Positions 1 to 21,044 of a DNA stretch of 64,000 nt are shown piece after piece (within the stretch, counting starts at the first letter, position 1; each line of letters begins with the position of its first letter). Below the pieces are notes generated by a model that made no database searches, was not told the DNA's origin, and saw only the letters and a list, made by a program, of their open reading frames with translations. Origin of the DNA: Flaccisagitta enflata (Eukaryota; Chaetognatha; Sagittoidea; Aphragmophora); assembly GCA_965153355.1 (NCBI GenBank), contig OZ231126.1, positions 55,056,001 to 55,120,000 of the forward strand, written 5' to 3'. The position numbers and the translations under genes were made by a program.

Positions 1-3
1 AAG

Positions 4-1319
4 ATGCCAGAGTCCAATGGATACTGCTATCTGTTGACAATCATCGACCGCTTTACGCGATGGCCAACGGCAATCCCTCTGAAGGACACCACAACGGAAA
101 CTGTCATCGACGCAATCACGCATGGCTGGATAGCCTCATTTGGCGTCCCTAAGGCTATCACAACCGACCGCGGGTCGCAATTTACTTCTACATTGTGGAA
201 GCAACTCTGCGACACATGGGGCATCGAAGCCCACCTTACAACGTCGTACCATCCCGAGGCCAACGGCCTGGTGGAAAGATTCCACAGAAGACTCAAGGAA
301 TCACTCAAAGCTCAGTGCGGCGAAGACAGCGACAAATGGTTTTGGCGCCTTCCAATGGCACTCCTGGCCATCCGAACTACTCTAAAACCTGATGTCGGCT
401 CCTCCCCTGCAGAGTTGGTTTACGGCGAAGGTCTGGCAGTTCCAGGGGAGTTGCTCCCAGACGTGACATTCATGGAACAAGACTTGTTACAGCAGCGTAA
501 GCGCATGCTAGGAAACTTGCGTGTTGAAGTTGAACGTCTCCAACCAACACCAACATCCACGCATCGTCAACCACACACTTACTTACCTGACGACCTCAAG
601 GATGCAACTCATGTTTTTGTAAGACGTGGGGGACATGGCCACCCTCCTCTTACATTGCCTTACGTAGGCCCCTTTAAGGTCGAAATCGCACTGAGACTGG
701 CTTCAATGTCCACCTACCAGGACGTGGGGTAGACGAAATAGCCTTAGCCCGTATCAAACCGGCATATGTGGACCAAGAAGATGACAACAATGAGGGCAGC
801 CAGCCCCCATCTCCGCAGTCTCTGCAGCCTCCGCAGTCTCCGCAGCCTCCACAGCCTCAGCAACCTCAGCAGTCTCCGCAGGCTCAAGAGCCTCCAAGGC
901 CAACCATGCAGTCTAGGAGAAATCGACGCAGGGGGGCGCCTCACATTGCCGACTTTAACCAGCGTCAACATCCTCGATCATACAAGCAGGAACAACCGTC
1001 CAGTCCCATCGCAGATCCAGCATCCTCCGAGCCAGTGGCTACCGAGCCAGGCACTGAGGACCCCTACGAGGGGCATACACCAGCAGACTCAAACCTCGCG
1101 CCCTGCCAGTGCGAACCTCCCGACAACCCTCAGGCGCCATGCAACATGCCAGTGGCCGCTAGGCCAGGCACCAATCTCAATGACAACTCAACTTCCCTAC
1201 CTCAAACGGTGACACCTCATCCTCGTCCGGTGCAGCGCGCCGACTTGAACAAAAGAATGGCAAGGCCAAATTATGGCCCCTCTCTCTCAGCCATCTTGAA
1301 AGCCCATCTCAACGTGTGA
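4..1319 (+). pseudogene. Ty3/gypsy-type integrase and Pro/Gln-rich tail, 3' part of pol, frameshifted
   Basis: This is the C-terminal part of a retrotransposon integrase, the enzyme that inserts the reverse-transcribed element into chromosomal DNA. Counted from the first Met shown, the catalytic triad is D15 (in IIDRFTRW), D55 (in TTDRGSQF) and E91 (in NGLVERFH), with exactly 35 residues between D55 and E91, the DD35E spacing of retroelement integrases. The window starts inside pol, so the zinc-binding domain and reverse transcriptase lie upstream. The reading frame breaks near position 678: after GPFKV the conserved C-terminal module ending in IARIKPAY-like residues (seen as LARIKPAY) continues in the +2-shifted frame, so about one base has been lost or gained. 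That second frame runs on to the stop at 1317-1319 through a Pro/Gln-rich, low-complexity tail. The element is therefore probably inactive. Family assignment is secure at the integrase level; the exact clade is not. Confidence 0.88.
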
Positions 1320-1363
1320 AGACGTTCTGTCTCCCAGAGGTGCAACAAAACGTCTGGGGGGCG

Positions 1364-1826
1364 TGTGGGCTCTCAATAGAGTCCATCCTTTTATCTTCAA
1401 TCATCAATCTCATTTGCATATTGCAGTCGCCACTCTTATGATTAATACCGTTGTCCTCACATGCTTGATTATTGTTATTCTACTTTTCCCCGACTCTTAT
1501 ATGTCCTACATTAGGTCAATCATGTTACATTGTCACAATTCCTCTCCTATATGATCTTATTCCCATGTGATGTAGCTACCTCTATTGCATATCATGTATT
1601 TCACCCTGACTGCTGTTATATCCTTGAAACTGATGTAGATTCAACTGGTGAGGGAAGGGCGTGGGAAACCCCCTTCAATATAGGCTGCTCAGACTATACA
1701 CACGCCTCTATCTATTAACTTGCGAGTTCATAGATGAAAGACTCAAGTATTCAGTTACGATCCGAGTCCCGGCTTATAGTCACGGAAGAGTCAGCTAGCC
1801 AGCTAGTAGCGTTATCTACATTAACA
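1364..1826 (+). repeat. Probable 3' LTR of the Ty3/gypsy-type element
   Basis: A G-rich polypurine-like run (1354-1363) lies 35 bases after the pol stop and is followed directly by TGTGGGCTC, as expected for the start of a 3' LTR. A TG...CA end can be placed at 1826 (TTAACA), giving about 463 bp. The right boundary is a guess because the 5' LTR and target duplication lie outside the window. Confidence 0.5.
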
Positions 1827-2024
1827 TGCTCCGATCGAGCTGAAACTTTTTCAGGCGACAAAGTCAATCATGGGCTTTAAGAAAATGTATAGATTATGAC
1901 AGTTTGCGCAAAGATGTGACTATGAGGAGAGCCTCCAAAAAAGCCGTCTTTGAACTAAACGTACTGTACCGGAAGCAGATGCAGAAAGGTAAACTCTACC
2001 TAACTCTAATGCACAATCACTCAA

Positions 2025-2434
2025 AGCAGGGCAACGGGTATCGCTGACCACATATTGCCCTTGGGCGACCTGTTCAGGCCTCAAATCAGCCTTCTCATGC
2101 TTGAAATCTGCTTTCTCAGGCCTCAAATTATTCCTCCTTGGCCTAGAATCAACCCTCGCAAGCCTGACTCAACCCTCTCAGCCCTCCCAGACCTCAAAAC
2201 AGCTCTCTTGGGCCCTAAATCTGCCCTTTCTCCTCTCAGGCCTAGAGATCATCGACACTAGCTAAAAACCAATTGGTCATCAAAAGTTTCGTTTCCCTTA
2301 AATGTCTCTATTAAAGTTTCAACATCGTCACTGCTAAATGTCGTCGCCGACATGCCATTTCCGTTTTGTTTCTATATTAAGCAGGGGGACTAAAAGAGAA
2401 TCTTGTCAGTGAAAAAAATTGTAGGTGATCCAGG

Positions 2435-2518
<84 letters not shown>

Positions 2519-3010
2519 CGAAAAGTGAGACAACTCTCTCTCTCTTTCTCTTCACAAATTCCTTTGTCAGTCAGTAGGTCGTGACGGTTTTTGACCATGA
2601 TGTCGAGTGACCGACACATGGGGTATGACTGTCGATTCCGACAGTCACGACATAAGTTCTCCCAACTCTGGGTCAGGCCCAAATTAGCCCTTTCAGACCT
2701 CCAATTCGCCTTCTCAGGCCTCAAATCAAGCCCCCTGAGGCTTCAAATCTGGGCTCCTAGCCCTCTCAGACCCGTATCAGGTCCCTCAGCCCTCAAATCA
2801 ACCTCCCAGGTCTCTAATTAGCCCTCTAAGGTCCGAAATCAACTCTCTTGGATCTCAAATTAGCCTACAAAGGTCCATATTCAGCCCTCTTGAGCCTAAA
2901 TGAACTCCCACAGGCCTTAAACCAGTTTGCTCAGAGCTTGATCACCCTCACAGGCCTAGAATTAACCCTCAAGCTTTAAATTGGCTCATTTAGGGCTTGA
3001 AAATTAAATT
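2025..3010. repeat. Minisatellite composite: AGGCCTCAAATC-type ~20 bp units
   Basis: The block opens with a module around GGGCAACGGGTATCGCTGAC that recurs at 53.8 and 54.3 kb. It continues into degenerate ~20 bp units of the type TCAGGCCTCAAATCAGCC, at 2070-2240 and again at 2690-2960. A (GA)n run at 2433-2513 and unique-looking sequence interrupt it. The same unit type fills the composites at 16.0, 53.2 and 53.9 kb. Confidence 0.6.
2433..2513. repeat. (GA)n microsatellite
   Basis: This is an almost pure dinucleotide run of about 80 bp. Confidence 0.95.
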
Positions 3011-3688
3011 GGTTTATTTAGGGCTTGAAAATTTTGACTATTTTCCCAACAAATACACGTATGTGATCCCAGAACTGATGTTTTCTCGCTTTAGTATTCT
3101 GATCGAAAAATAAAAATGAAAGAAAATGAAAGAAAAAGTAAGAAAACTTGAAAAATAAGTAACTCAGTCTGAATTCAGTAAAGGAACGTTGAAACGAAGC
3201 ATTGGACAGATTTTTTGCATGACAAAGCAGCAAATCATTGTGAGCTTGTACTTGGTCACCGTCTCTTGACTATGGAATAATACGGAATACTTTACACCAA
3301 AGAACGGTTGATTTGTCGGGGCTGGACCCTACCCACGTCTGTAGTGCTCAGTGTAAGCTGCAGCCTGGTAGGTTTGGTTGCCCCTGTGAGGCGCGTCAAA
3401 ACCGCCTACGAAGGGTGTCAAGGGCAAATGATTGTTTTCTGTAAAACCAAAATTCAACGAATTACTCGAGGGCATCATTGTTAAAGAAACTATATCATTT
3501 CAGTTTGATTCTGGACTTATAATCAATAATTCAAAATTAACAAAAATAACGAGATAATACAATTTACAAATATATTCTTTGATACTTTTAAAATTACACG
3601 CTGTAAGCATCCAACAATGTTCCATGAGAAGATGTATATAAAGCAATGCTGGGGAATTCTGCGATTAAAAAGAAGTAATGGTAGCAGA
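3011..3688. other. No gene seen
   Basis: The stretch is A+T-rich and has no ORF with protein-like composition on either strand. Confidence 0.6.
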
Positions 3689-3850
3689 ACAAGATAAAGG
3701 GCCAACACCAGTCGCGGACGGGTGGGCAGGGGCGGAAATAAGCGTTTTCACACTTCCCAACTCGATCTTTATGGACCAACGGACAGACCAGAGGAGCGAC
3801 GGACGGACAAAGCCTCTTATAGAGTCGCGAGTCGAGTCGCGACCTAAAAA
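3689..3850 (+). mobile_element. Short hairpin-ended element, family A (GTCGC stem)
   Basis: It has the family order: AGTCGCGGACGGGTGGGCAG near the 5' end, a GACGGAC-type core, CCTCTTATAGAG, then a GTCGCG...CGCGAC hairpin ending CTAAAAA. The 5' end is altered (ACAAGATAAAGGGCC in place of ACAAGGCCGG). Confidence 0.75.
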
Positions 3851-3894
3851 AGTGTAAGACGAGTGAATCTTTATAAAATGATGTCTTTTGTACA

Positions 3895-4184
3895 ACAAGC
3901 CCGACCGGGCAACGATGCGTCCGGGCTGTGTCTCAGCGTGTATTGATCATGTGACATATGTATGGAGAGACAGATGGACGAACAGACGGGTGTAAAGACT
4001 CTCAAAACATGTTGGTTGATCATTTGTTTCAGTGTAGGATCTCACTGTGGCCAGAAACAGCCGAGAAACCCGGTTTTTGCACAGGCGTATAGGACGGATG
4101 GACGGACAGACAGACGGACGGACGGACGGACGGACGGACATACACTCTTATAGAGATGCGTTCCTGACGGACGCATCTAAAAAC
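3895..4184 (+). mobile_element. Short hairpin-ended element, family D (GATGC stem)
   Basis: About 290 bp. The 5' part holds GATGCGTCC; a GACG array lies at 4095-4138; then comes CTCTTATAGAG and a hairpin GATGCG...CGCATC followed by TAAAAA. The architecture equals family A, but all stem segments carry the GATGC version. A second copy lies inverted at 26751-27004. Confidence 0.8.
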
Positions 4185-4330
4185 ACAAACAACAAAGGGG
4201 GAAAACCTGTCCAACGCCTAATGCGCCTAGAATGTCTATCACTAATGATGAAAGCGCCTCCGTCATTGACTCATTACATATAAACCAATGATGATAAGGC
4301 TTCTAAAGGCGCTAAAGATGGATTCTTTTC

Positions 4331-14314
<9,984 letters not shown>

Positions 14315-15977
14315 TTTGCTCTCAGCTTAATGTACAGATTCTACCAGTAATGGCGGCTGTCGCCGTGAGGAAAAAAGTCATAAGCACTAGTGACTTTTCA
14401 CCATGCTTTTATCTTCAGTCATTGAATCTTTTTTATTTGTCAGATCAAATAAAACAAGGCCAACACCTATAAGTCGCGTGCGGGACTTACATAATTACTT
14501 GATCACCTATAATCACCAACAATTACCTATGATTACAAAACCTATAATTTCCTACAGTGAGTTATAATTACTTATACCTATAATAACTGATAATTCCCTT
14601 TAAAATGATTATGATTTCCAATAATTAGCTATCATTACCTTTAATTAATCTAATGACCTAAAATTACTTATGATTAGATATTGACCTATAAGAACCAATG
14701 ATTACCTATAATACCCTATGATTACCTATATTTACCTATAACTGCATAATGACCTTTGGTTACCTTTGATTACGTAATAACCTATAACAACCAATAATGA
14801 CTTAATATGACTTACTAGACTATAATGACCAAATGACTAAAATGACCACAATGACCTAAATGACTTGAATTGACTAAAATTGACTTAGAATAATTTTAAT
14901 TGACTCAAATTGAGTCAAATTGACTTAATATGACTTCAAATGACTAAAATGACCACGTGACTTAAATTGACTTTCTTTGAATTTAAATGATTTAAAATGA
15001 CTTAAAATGACCTAAAAAGACTTAAATTGACTTAAAATGGCCTAAATTGACTTGAATTGACCTAAAATGATTAAAATGCCTCAAGTGACTGAAATGACTT
15101 ACATTGACTTAAAATAACTTAAAATGACTTAAAATGACTTGAAATGACTCAAAGTGACTTAAAATCACTTGAGATGATATGAATTGATATACTGAATTAA
15201 AATGTCTTAAAAAAGGACGTTATGGACAAAAAAGGGGACAGACCAACCAACAAACTTAAAATGACTTAGAATGACTTAGAATGACTTAGATTGACTTAAC
15301 ATGACTTAAACTAAATTAAAATGACTCTAAAAAGGACGTAATGGACAAAAAAGTAAAAAGGGGACAGACCAACCAACCGACTTAAAATGACTTAAAATGA
15401 CTTAGAATGATTTAGAATGACTTAGAATGACTTAGAATGACTTAGAATGACTTAGAATGACTTAAAATGACTTAAAATGAATCAAAATGACTCAAAAAAG
15501 GATGTAATGGACAAAAAAGTAAAAAGGGGACAGACCAACCAACCAACTTAAAATGACTTAAAATGACTTAGAATGACTTAGAATGACCTAAAATGACTTA
15601 AAATGAATTAAAATGAATCAAAATGACTCAAAAAAGGATGTAATGGACAAAAAAGTAAAAAGGGGACAGACCAACCAACCGACTTAAAATGACTTAAAAT
15701 GACTTGAAATGACTTAGAATGACTTAAAGTGACTTAAAATGAATCAAAATGAATCAAAAAAGGATGTAATGGACAAAAAAGTAAAAAGGGGACAGACCAA
15801 CCAACCAACTTAAAATGACTTAAAATGACTTAGAATGACTTAGAATGACCTAAAATGACTTAAAATGAATTTAAATGAATCAAAATGACTCAAACTAGTC
15901 ATCCAAGGATCGCACATGGTCAGCGGTATCCGATGCCCTGCTTGGAGTGATCAAGTGAAGTAGTGGACTGAGAGCAG

Positions 15978-16483
15978 GGCAGCGGCCCCAAAGGGCCGAT
16001 GTCCTGTAGGACACAGGGGGTAATTTCCAGACGTCCTGAGGGGGAATATATCAGGCCTAAGAAGGATTTGAGGTTTAGGGGGAAGATTTTAGGCCTGAAG
16101 ATTAGATATGAGATCCAGGGGTAGGCTTGAGGCATTAGGGACAGATTGGAGGCCTGGAGGGCTGATTTGAGGCCTGGAGTGCTGATTTTTGGGCTGGAGA
16201 GCAGATTTGATGCCTGGAAAGCTGATTTTAGAGCTGATTTGAGGCCTGGAGAGCTGATTTGAGGTGTGGAGGGCTGATTTGAGGCCTGGAAGGCGGATTT
16301 GAGGCTTGGAGGGCTGATTTGAGGGCTTAGAGGGCCTAAATCAGGCCTGAGAGTGAGGATTTTAGGCCTCGATGGCCAACCGGGGGGGGACGGATGGAAG
16401 GACGGACGGACGGACTGACGGACGGACGTCTGGAAATTACCCCCTGTGTCCCACAGGACATCGGCCCTTTGGGGCTGCTGCCC
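15978..16483. mobile_element. Composite with inverted ends and ~20 bp minisatellite core (type C)
   Basis: The left module has GCAGCGGCCCCAAAGGGCCG then GTCCTGTAGGACACAGGG and a motif TTTCCAGACGTCC. The right end at 16425-16483 is its reverse complement. The core is units of GAGGCCTGGAGGGCTGATTT type. It is nested in the larger element and has no ORF. Confidence 0.7.
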
Positions 16484-16510
16484 AAAAAGGATGTAATGGA
16501 CAAGAAAGTA

Positions 16511-16900
16511 ATAGTCGCAAAAGCGTTAGATGGTCAGCGGTACCCGTTGCCCCTATGTGAGTTTATGTGGGTGTGAGGTGGTTAGAGGGGCAGCGGCCCC
16601 GAAGGGGCCGATGACCTATGCTGTTTTTATTTGAGCCTCAAGGCTGGAATTAGGGCCTTGAGGCTGGGATTTGAGCCTCGAGGCTGGGATTTGAGCCTCA
16701 GGACTCGGATTTGAGCCTCAGGACTCGGATTTGAGCCTCCAGGCTGGGATTTGAGCCTCCAGGCTGGAATTTGGGTCTTGAGGCTGAGATATGGGCCTGG
16801 AATCTGAGGGGGGGGGGGTACGAAGAAGAAGAAGGAGAAGAAGGAGAAATTTCTGCATATGTGAAAGCATAGGTCATCGGCCCCTTCGGGGCCGCTGCCC
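16511..16900. mobile_element. Composite with GGCCCCGAAGGGGCC hairpins and minisatellite core (type B)
   Basis: A lead module (GTCGCAAAAGCGTTAGATGG, then CAGCGGTACCCGTTGCCCC) is followed by an inverted pair of CGGCCCCGAAGGGGCCG plus ATGACCTATGC modules. These enclose ~20 bp units of GGGATTTGAGCCTCGAGGCT type and a poly-G/GAAGAAGGAG stretch. The same order is found at 60668-61406. Confidence 0.7.
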
Positions 16901-17416
16901 AAAAAGGGGACAGACCAACCAACCGACTTAAAATGACTTGAAATAACTTAGAATGACTTAAAATGACTTAAAATGACTTAAAATGACTTAAAATGAATTA
17001 ATATGAATTAAAATGAATTAACATGAATATAAATGACTCAAAAAAGGACAAAATGGTCAAAAAAGCAAAAAGGGGACAGACCAACCAACCAACTTAAAAT
17101 GACTTAGAATGACTTAAAATGACTTAGAATGACTTAAAATGACTTAAAATGACGTAATGGACAAAAAAGTAAAAAGGGGACCGACCGACCAACGGACCGA
17201 TAAAGCGGGATGTAGAGTCGCGTGCACGCGACTAAAAAATTGTTTGCATTGGTTGTACTGAAAATCAGAGAGTAATAGGACTGAACCAAATGAGCTAGAT
17301 GAGCTGAAATATTCAAAATAATTCAACCAGACAACCAGCTTTGCTCACTGACATGCTTTCTTGTATTTACGGCCAGGAATCTCGATGGAGAAAATCTCAA
17401 TTTTAAGGGTTATGAA

Positions 17417-18415
17417 AAAAAAAAAATGGACCCATCCCAGATTTTTGCACAGGGGACCTAAAAAGGCTGTAGAACAAGATTCTGATGTTCATTTTGACCT
17501 AACTTGAGCCAAAAAAAAAAGAAACGGGTTTTAGTGCAAAAAACAGCTATTTTTCCTAAAAAAATGGCATTAAATGAAATATTTTGGCCCTTTTTTATGC
17601 AGAAACATAAAGTACCAATAGTAATTGATATTTGAGTGAATGTAGAACAATTTTTAATAGGTCTATGAGGTTCAAAAATAGCATTAAAATGCTCAAAAAT
17701 GAAGAAATGACCCAAGAATTGAAAAATCGTCAAAACTGATGATTTGGAACAGTTTTATAGGGAAAAATATGCTGTCAGTATGAATTTCATTGATTTACTT
17801 AAAAAAACATGGCCGTGATAAGCGAAAAACGCAAAACCGCAATATGCAAATGAGGTCAAAGTGCGATTTTTGCAAAAAATGGCAAAACATGTTTTTTCTT
17901 TTTATAGAAGCTAAACACAATAAGATATTGAGTACTTACCTTTCCAAAGCCATTTTTTGCAAAAACCGCACTTTGACCTCATTTGCATATTGCGGTTTTG
18001 CGTTTTTCGCTTATCACGGCTATGTTTTTTTAAGTAAATCGATGAAATTCATACTGACAGCATATTTTATCCTAAGAAACTGTTCCAAAACATCAGTTTT
18101 GACAATTTTTTAATTTTTAGGTCATTTCTTCATTTTTGAGCATTTTAATGCTATTTTTGAACCTCATAGACCAATTCAAAATTGTTCTAGAGTCACTCAA
18201 ATATCAATTACTATTGGGACTTTATGTTTCTGTAAAAAAAAAAGTCAAAAAAATTTCATTTAATACTATTTTTTTAGGAAAAATAGCCGTTTTTTGCAAT
18301 AAAAACCGTTTCTTTTTTTTTTGGCTCAAGTTAGGTCAAAATGAACATCAGAATCTTGTTCTACAGCCTTTTTAGGTCCCCTGTGCAAAAATCTGGGATG
18401 GGTCCATTTTTTTTT
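17417..18415. repeat. ~1 kb near-perfect palindrome
   Basis: The arms 17417-17905 and about 17930-18415 are reverse complements around a centre near 17916; the inner match includes GCAATATGCAAATGAGGTCA. No convincing ORF is present. It is probably a foldback element or a recent inverted duplication. Confidence 0.75.
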
Positions 18416-18589
18416 TTTTTTTAAAGAATTTTGCAAGTGAGACTTCTGGCCGTTTATATGCTTAAATCAAAACATTTTTTTAATCCTGTTTAAAATCGAA
18501 AAAAACAAAACAAACAAGCTAAGTGAGCTGAATGAGCTAAAATGCTCAAAAACGCCCTCACAGATAAGCAGCTGTGCTCGTACCCTGGT

Positions 18590-19332
18590 TTCAAAAGCAA
18601 CTGGAACCAGCAAAACCTTTATTGTGTCTAAAGTATTCATATTTAGAAATCCAGCTTGGATTTGTCTAAAAGCACATAACCTACCATTTGTTCATGCAAA
18701 ATTTCATTGTAGTAGCTTAAGCAGTTTGGCTTCCACACAATTTCGAGTAAAAATGTTGTGAGCCCAATGAAAGGTTCCTAATGAAATCAATAGCTAGAGT
18801 TCCATAACTTTAAAACACTGTCATTTCCTTATAAATGTGATAAAAATATCCAGATTGGTGCTGAAACATAGATATTAATCTAGATTTATGTATCAGAAAG
18901 GAAAAAAAATTGAATTGGAGTTATTTATGTGGAAATTCCAATTTTTCCTCTGTTTTTTTTAGATCTGACAAGGTTTTTTTGTTAAAGAAGGCGTAAATTT
19001 CTTTGAAATTTGTAGGAAATCAAAACTGATGCAACACAGGGTTCAATCACTACTCAATTACGAACAATTGGTCATTTTAGTTCAATGCTGATAAAACTAA
19101 CTAATTTTTATTGATGCAAATGGGTTGGAAAAATCAATTTTTTAGCAAAATTTCATCAAATTCCATCAAATTTCAAAATCAAGTGGAAGCTTAACTGCTT
19201 GAGCCACTGCTACAAAATTTTGCATGAACAAATGGTAGGTCATGTGCTTTTAGATAAATCCAAGCTGGATTTCTAAATATCAATACTTTAGAAACAATAA
19301 AGGTTTTGCTGGTTCCAGTTGCTTTTTGAAAG
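18590..19332. mobile_element. Foldback element with ~150 bp inverted arms
   Basis: The left arm 18592-18745 (starting GCAACTGGAACCAGCAAAAC) matches the reverse complement of 19180-19330. The middle is A+T-rich without an ORF. Confidence 0.65.
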
Positions 19333-19695
19333 CAGGGTAAACATCTTTTTTTTGTATTTGCATGCTCAAGTAAACATAAATACACTCCTTTATTGATCCT
19401 ACACAAAAAAAAAAAAAAAAAATCAAAAAAAATTCCATTCGAATTTTTTGTAAATAAATCTTTAAAAGATTGTAGCGCAAAAAATATTTGTCGTAGAGCA
19501 TTCCGCTTGGCGCCAAATGAAAGAGAATTATCAAATTTATTTACCCTATCAATTTTATTCAAGGGTGCAATCGCTCGGTAGAGTCCCGCAACTTCCTCAT
19601 AAGAAAATGAAAACCCTGTTTCTCTTCAATATGTCAAAAAGTCGAAGACAGACTTCAACTTTTTTCCCGATCACAAACATTGAAAGTAACTAAAA

Positions 19696-20641
19696 ACAAG
19701 GCCGCATACAATTCCACTCAGTCGCGGTTGGTGGGCAGGAATTTTGGAATTATCAAATGGATTTATTTCCGAGACATGATAATCACACGATGGCAAAGTC
19801 ATATCAAAAAGGGATATAGGGGGAAAAACGCACTGGAGTAAAGATTCTGTAGCAAAGTACCAGTTTTCAAAATAGGGGAAACATATATCGACGGAATGCA
19901 TAAATCTCATTCGGTATTCAATTTCCCCGTTCTGACCCGAGTTCATATTTAGAAATCCAACTACAGATCAGAGCGTATTTGAACGAGAGGCCCCCACTTT
20001 CAGGAAAGATAACTGTAGCAGACCTCTACAGCCAGTAGGTTGAAGCTAGGTATGATTGAGGTATCATTTGAAAGCTTATGAAGTATAAATGGCGCCATCA
20101 GAGGGTTTTGAATTTTGTTCCCTAGCTCAAGTTAAAGCTCTTCAAGGTATCAAATTTAGCTTTTTTTAAAAAAAACCAAAAAAGTCAATTTTTACACCTT
20201 TAAAGTGCTGTAATTTTAGTCAGGGCTCAAAACTAAAAAAAACGCTCTGATGGCGCCATTTGTTTTTTCATAAGCTTTCAAATGATACCTCAACCATACC
20301 CCTAGCTTCAACATACTGGGCAGTAGGGGGTCTGCTACAGTTTTCAAGGGGGCCTCGCATTCAATTACGCTCTGACCTGTAATGTTCACGTTTTGTTCTT
20401 GTCGTTGTTGTTGTAATTGTCATCTTCAGCACTTTTACCACCGCCGCTGCTCCTATTAAAAGTGCTGAAGATGACAATTACAACAACAACAACAAGAACA
20501 AATCGTGAAAATTAGTTGGATTTCTAAATATGAACTCGGGTCAGAAAAGGAAAACCCGGAAAAACAACTTTATGACCCACGGACCAAATGACCAATCGAC
20601 CGACCGAAATGGCAAGTTCTAGAGTCGTGTGTCCGCGACAA
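19696..20641 (+). mobile_element. Family A element with a nested palindrome inside
   Basis: The 5' end ACAAGGCCGCATACAATTCC with CAGTCGCGGTTGG, and the 3' end GAGTCGTGTGTCCGCGACAA, are family A termini spaced 946 bp apart. The space between is filled by the palindrome at 19924-20545. The ends are more diverged than in short copies. Confidence 0.55.
19924..20545. repeat. Nested double palindrome
   Basis: The outer arms start TTCTGACCCGAGTTCATATT and close with the reverse complement at 20513-20545. They include inverted blocks around ATGGCGCCATCAGAG (about 20090) and CTCTGATGGCGCCAT (about 20248). The right arm is itself split by a second palindrome, about 20388-20510, with arms around GTAATTGTCATCTTCAGCAC. 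Confidence 0.7.
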
Positions 20642-21044
20642 TATAGCTTAGAAAAGAAAACAAGATCATGAGGACAAGGTTGAGTACGTCTGAAGTATCA
20701 AACACAAATACTGATTATATCACAAATGAGAAAGAAAAGAACAACGCCAAGTTGGTCGTCAACAGCAGCTACTGAAGGTACTGTCAACTTTAAACGGCTA
20801 CATCTCAGCAACTACCTGGCCAATATCTATGAAATTTTGCATGATCATTCAACTAAACATCACGCACATACTAGCCAAATTTCAACTCGCTCGACCAACA
20901 GCTTCGTCAATTTGTTCGTCAACTACATGGTCATTTTCGTTAAAATTTTGCATGGTGATGCGTGGTCAAAATATTGTTACAGATGGGTGGGCAGGGGCGT
21001 CCAACCCCCATCCACTAGCATACCTCTTCCCCCAGACACAAACA

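Larger units (their letters stand above)
14454..17238 (+). mobile_element. Giant family A element carrying a TGACTTAAAA satellite
   Basis: The 5' end is ACAAGGCCAACACCTATAAG followed by TCGCGTGCGGGACT. The 3' end has GACCGACC repeats, a TAGAGTCGCGTGCACGCGAC hairpin and TAAAAAA. The 2.8 kb interior is a (TGACTTAAAA)-type array that becomes a higher-order repeat of ~150 bp; each unit ends with AAAAAGGGGACAGACCAACC (near 15240, 15365, 15530, 15665, 15790). Two other composites are nested inside (15978-16483, 16511-16900). The inverse copy at 50802-51177 has the same ends with a shorter array, which supports these boundaries. Confidence 0.7.

Noticed and set aside
4047-4283. GRTDGRTD-type repeat proteins (also at 16372, 29246, 50765)
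   Set aside because: They are translations of the GACG tetranucleotide core of mobile elements.
17458-18375. ORFs in the 1 kb palindrome (91, 107 and 79 codons)
   Set aside because: Mirror-related ORFs on opposite arms are expected from the palindrome, and composition is Phe/Lys/Asn-rich as in plain A+T-rich DNA.
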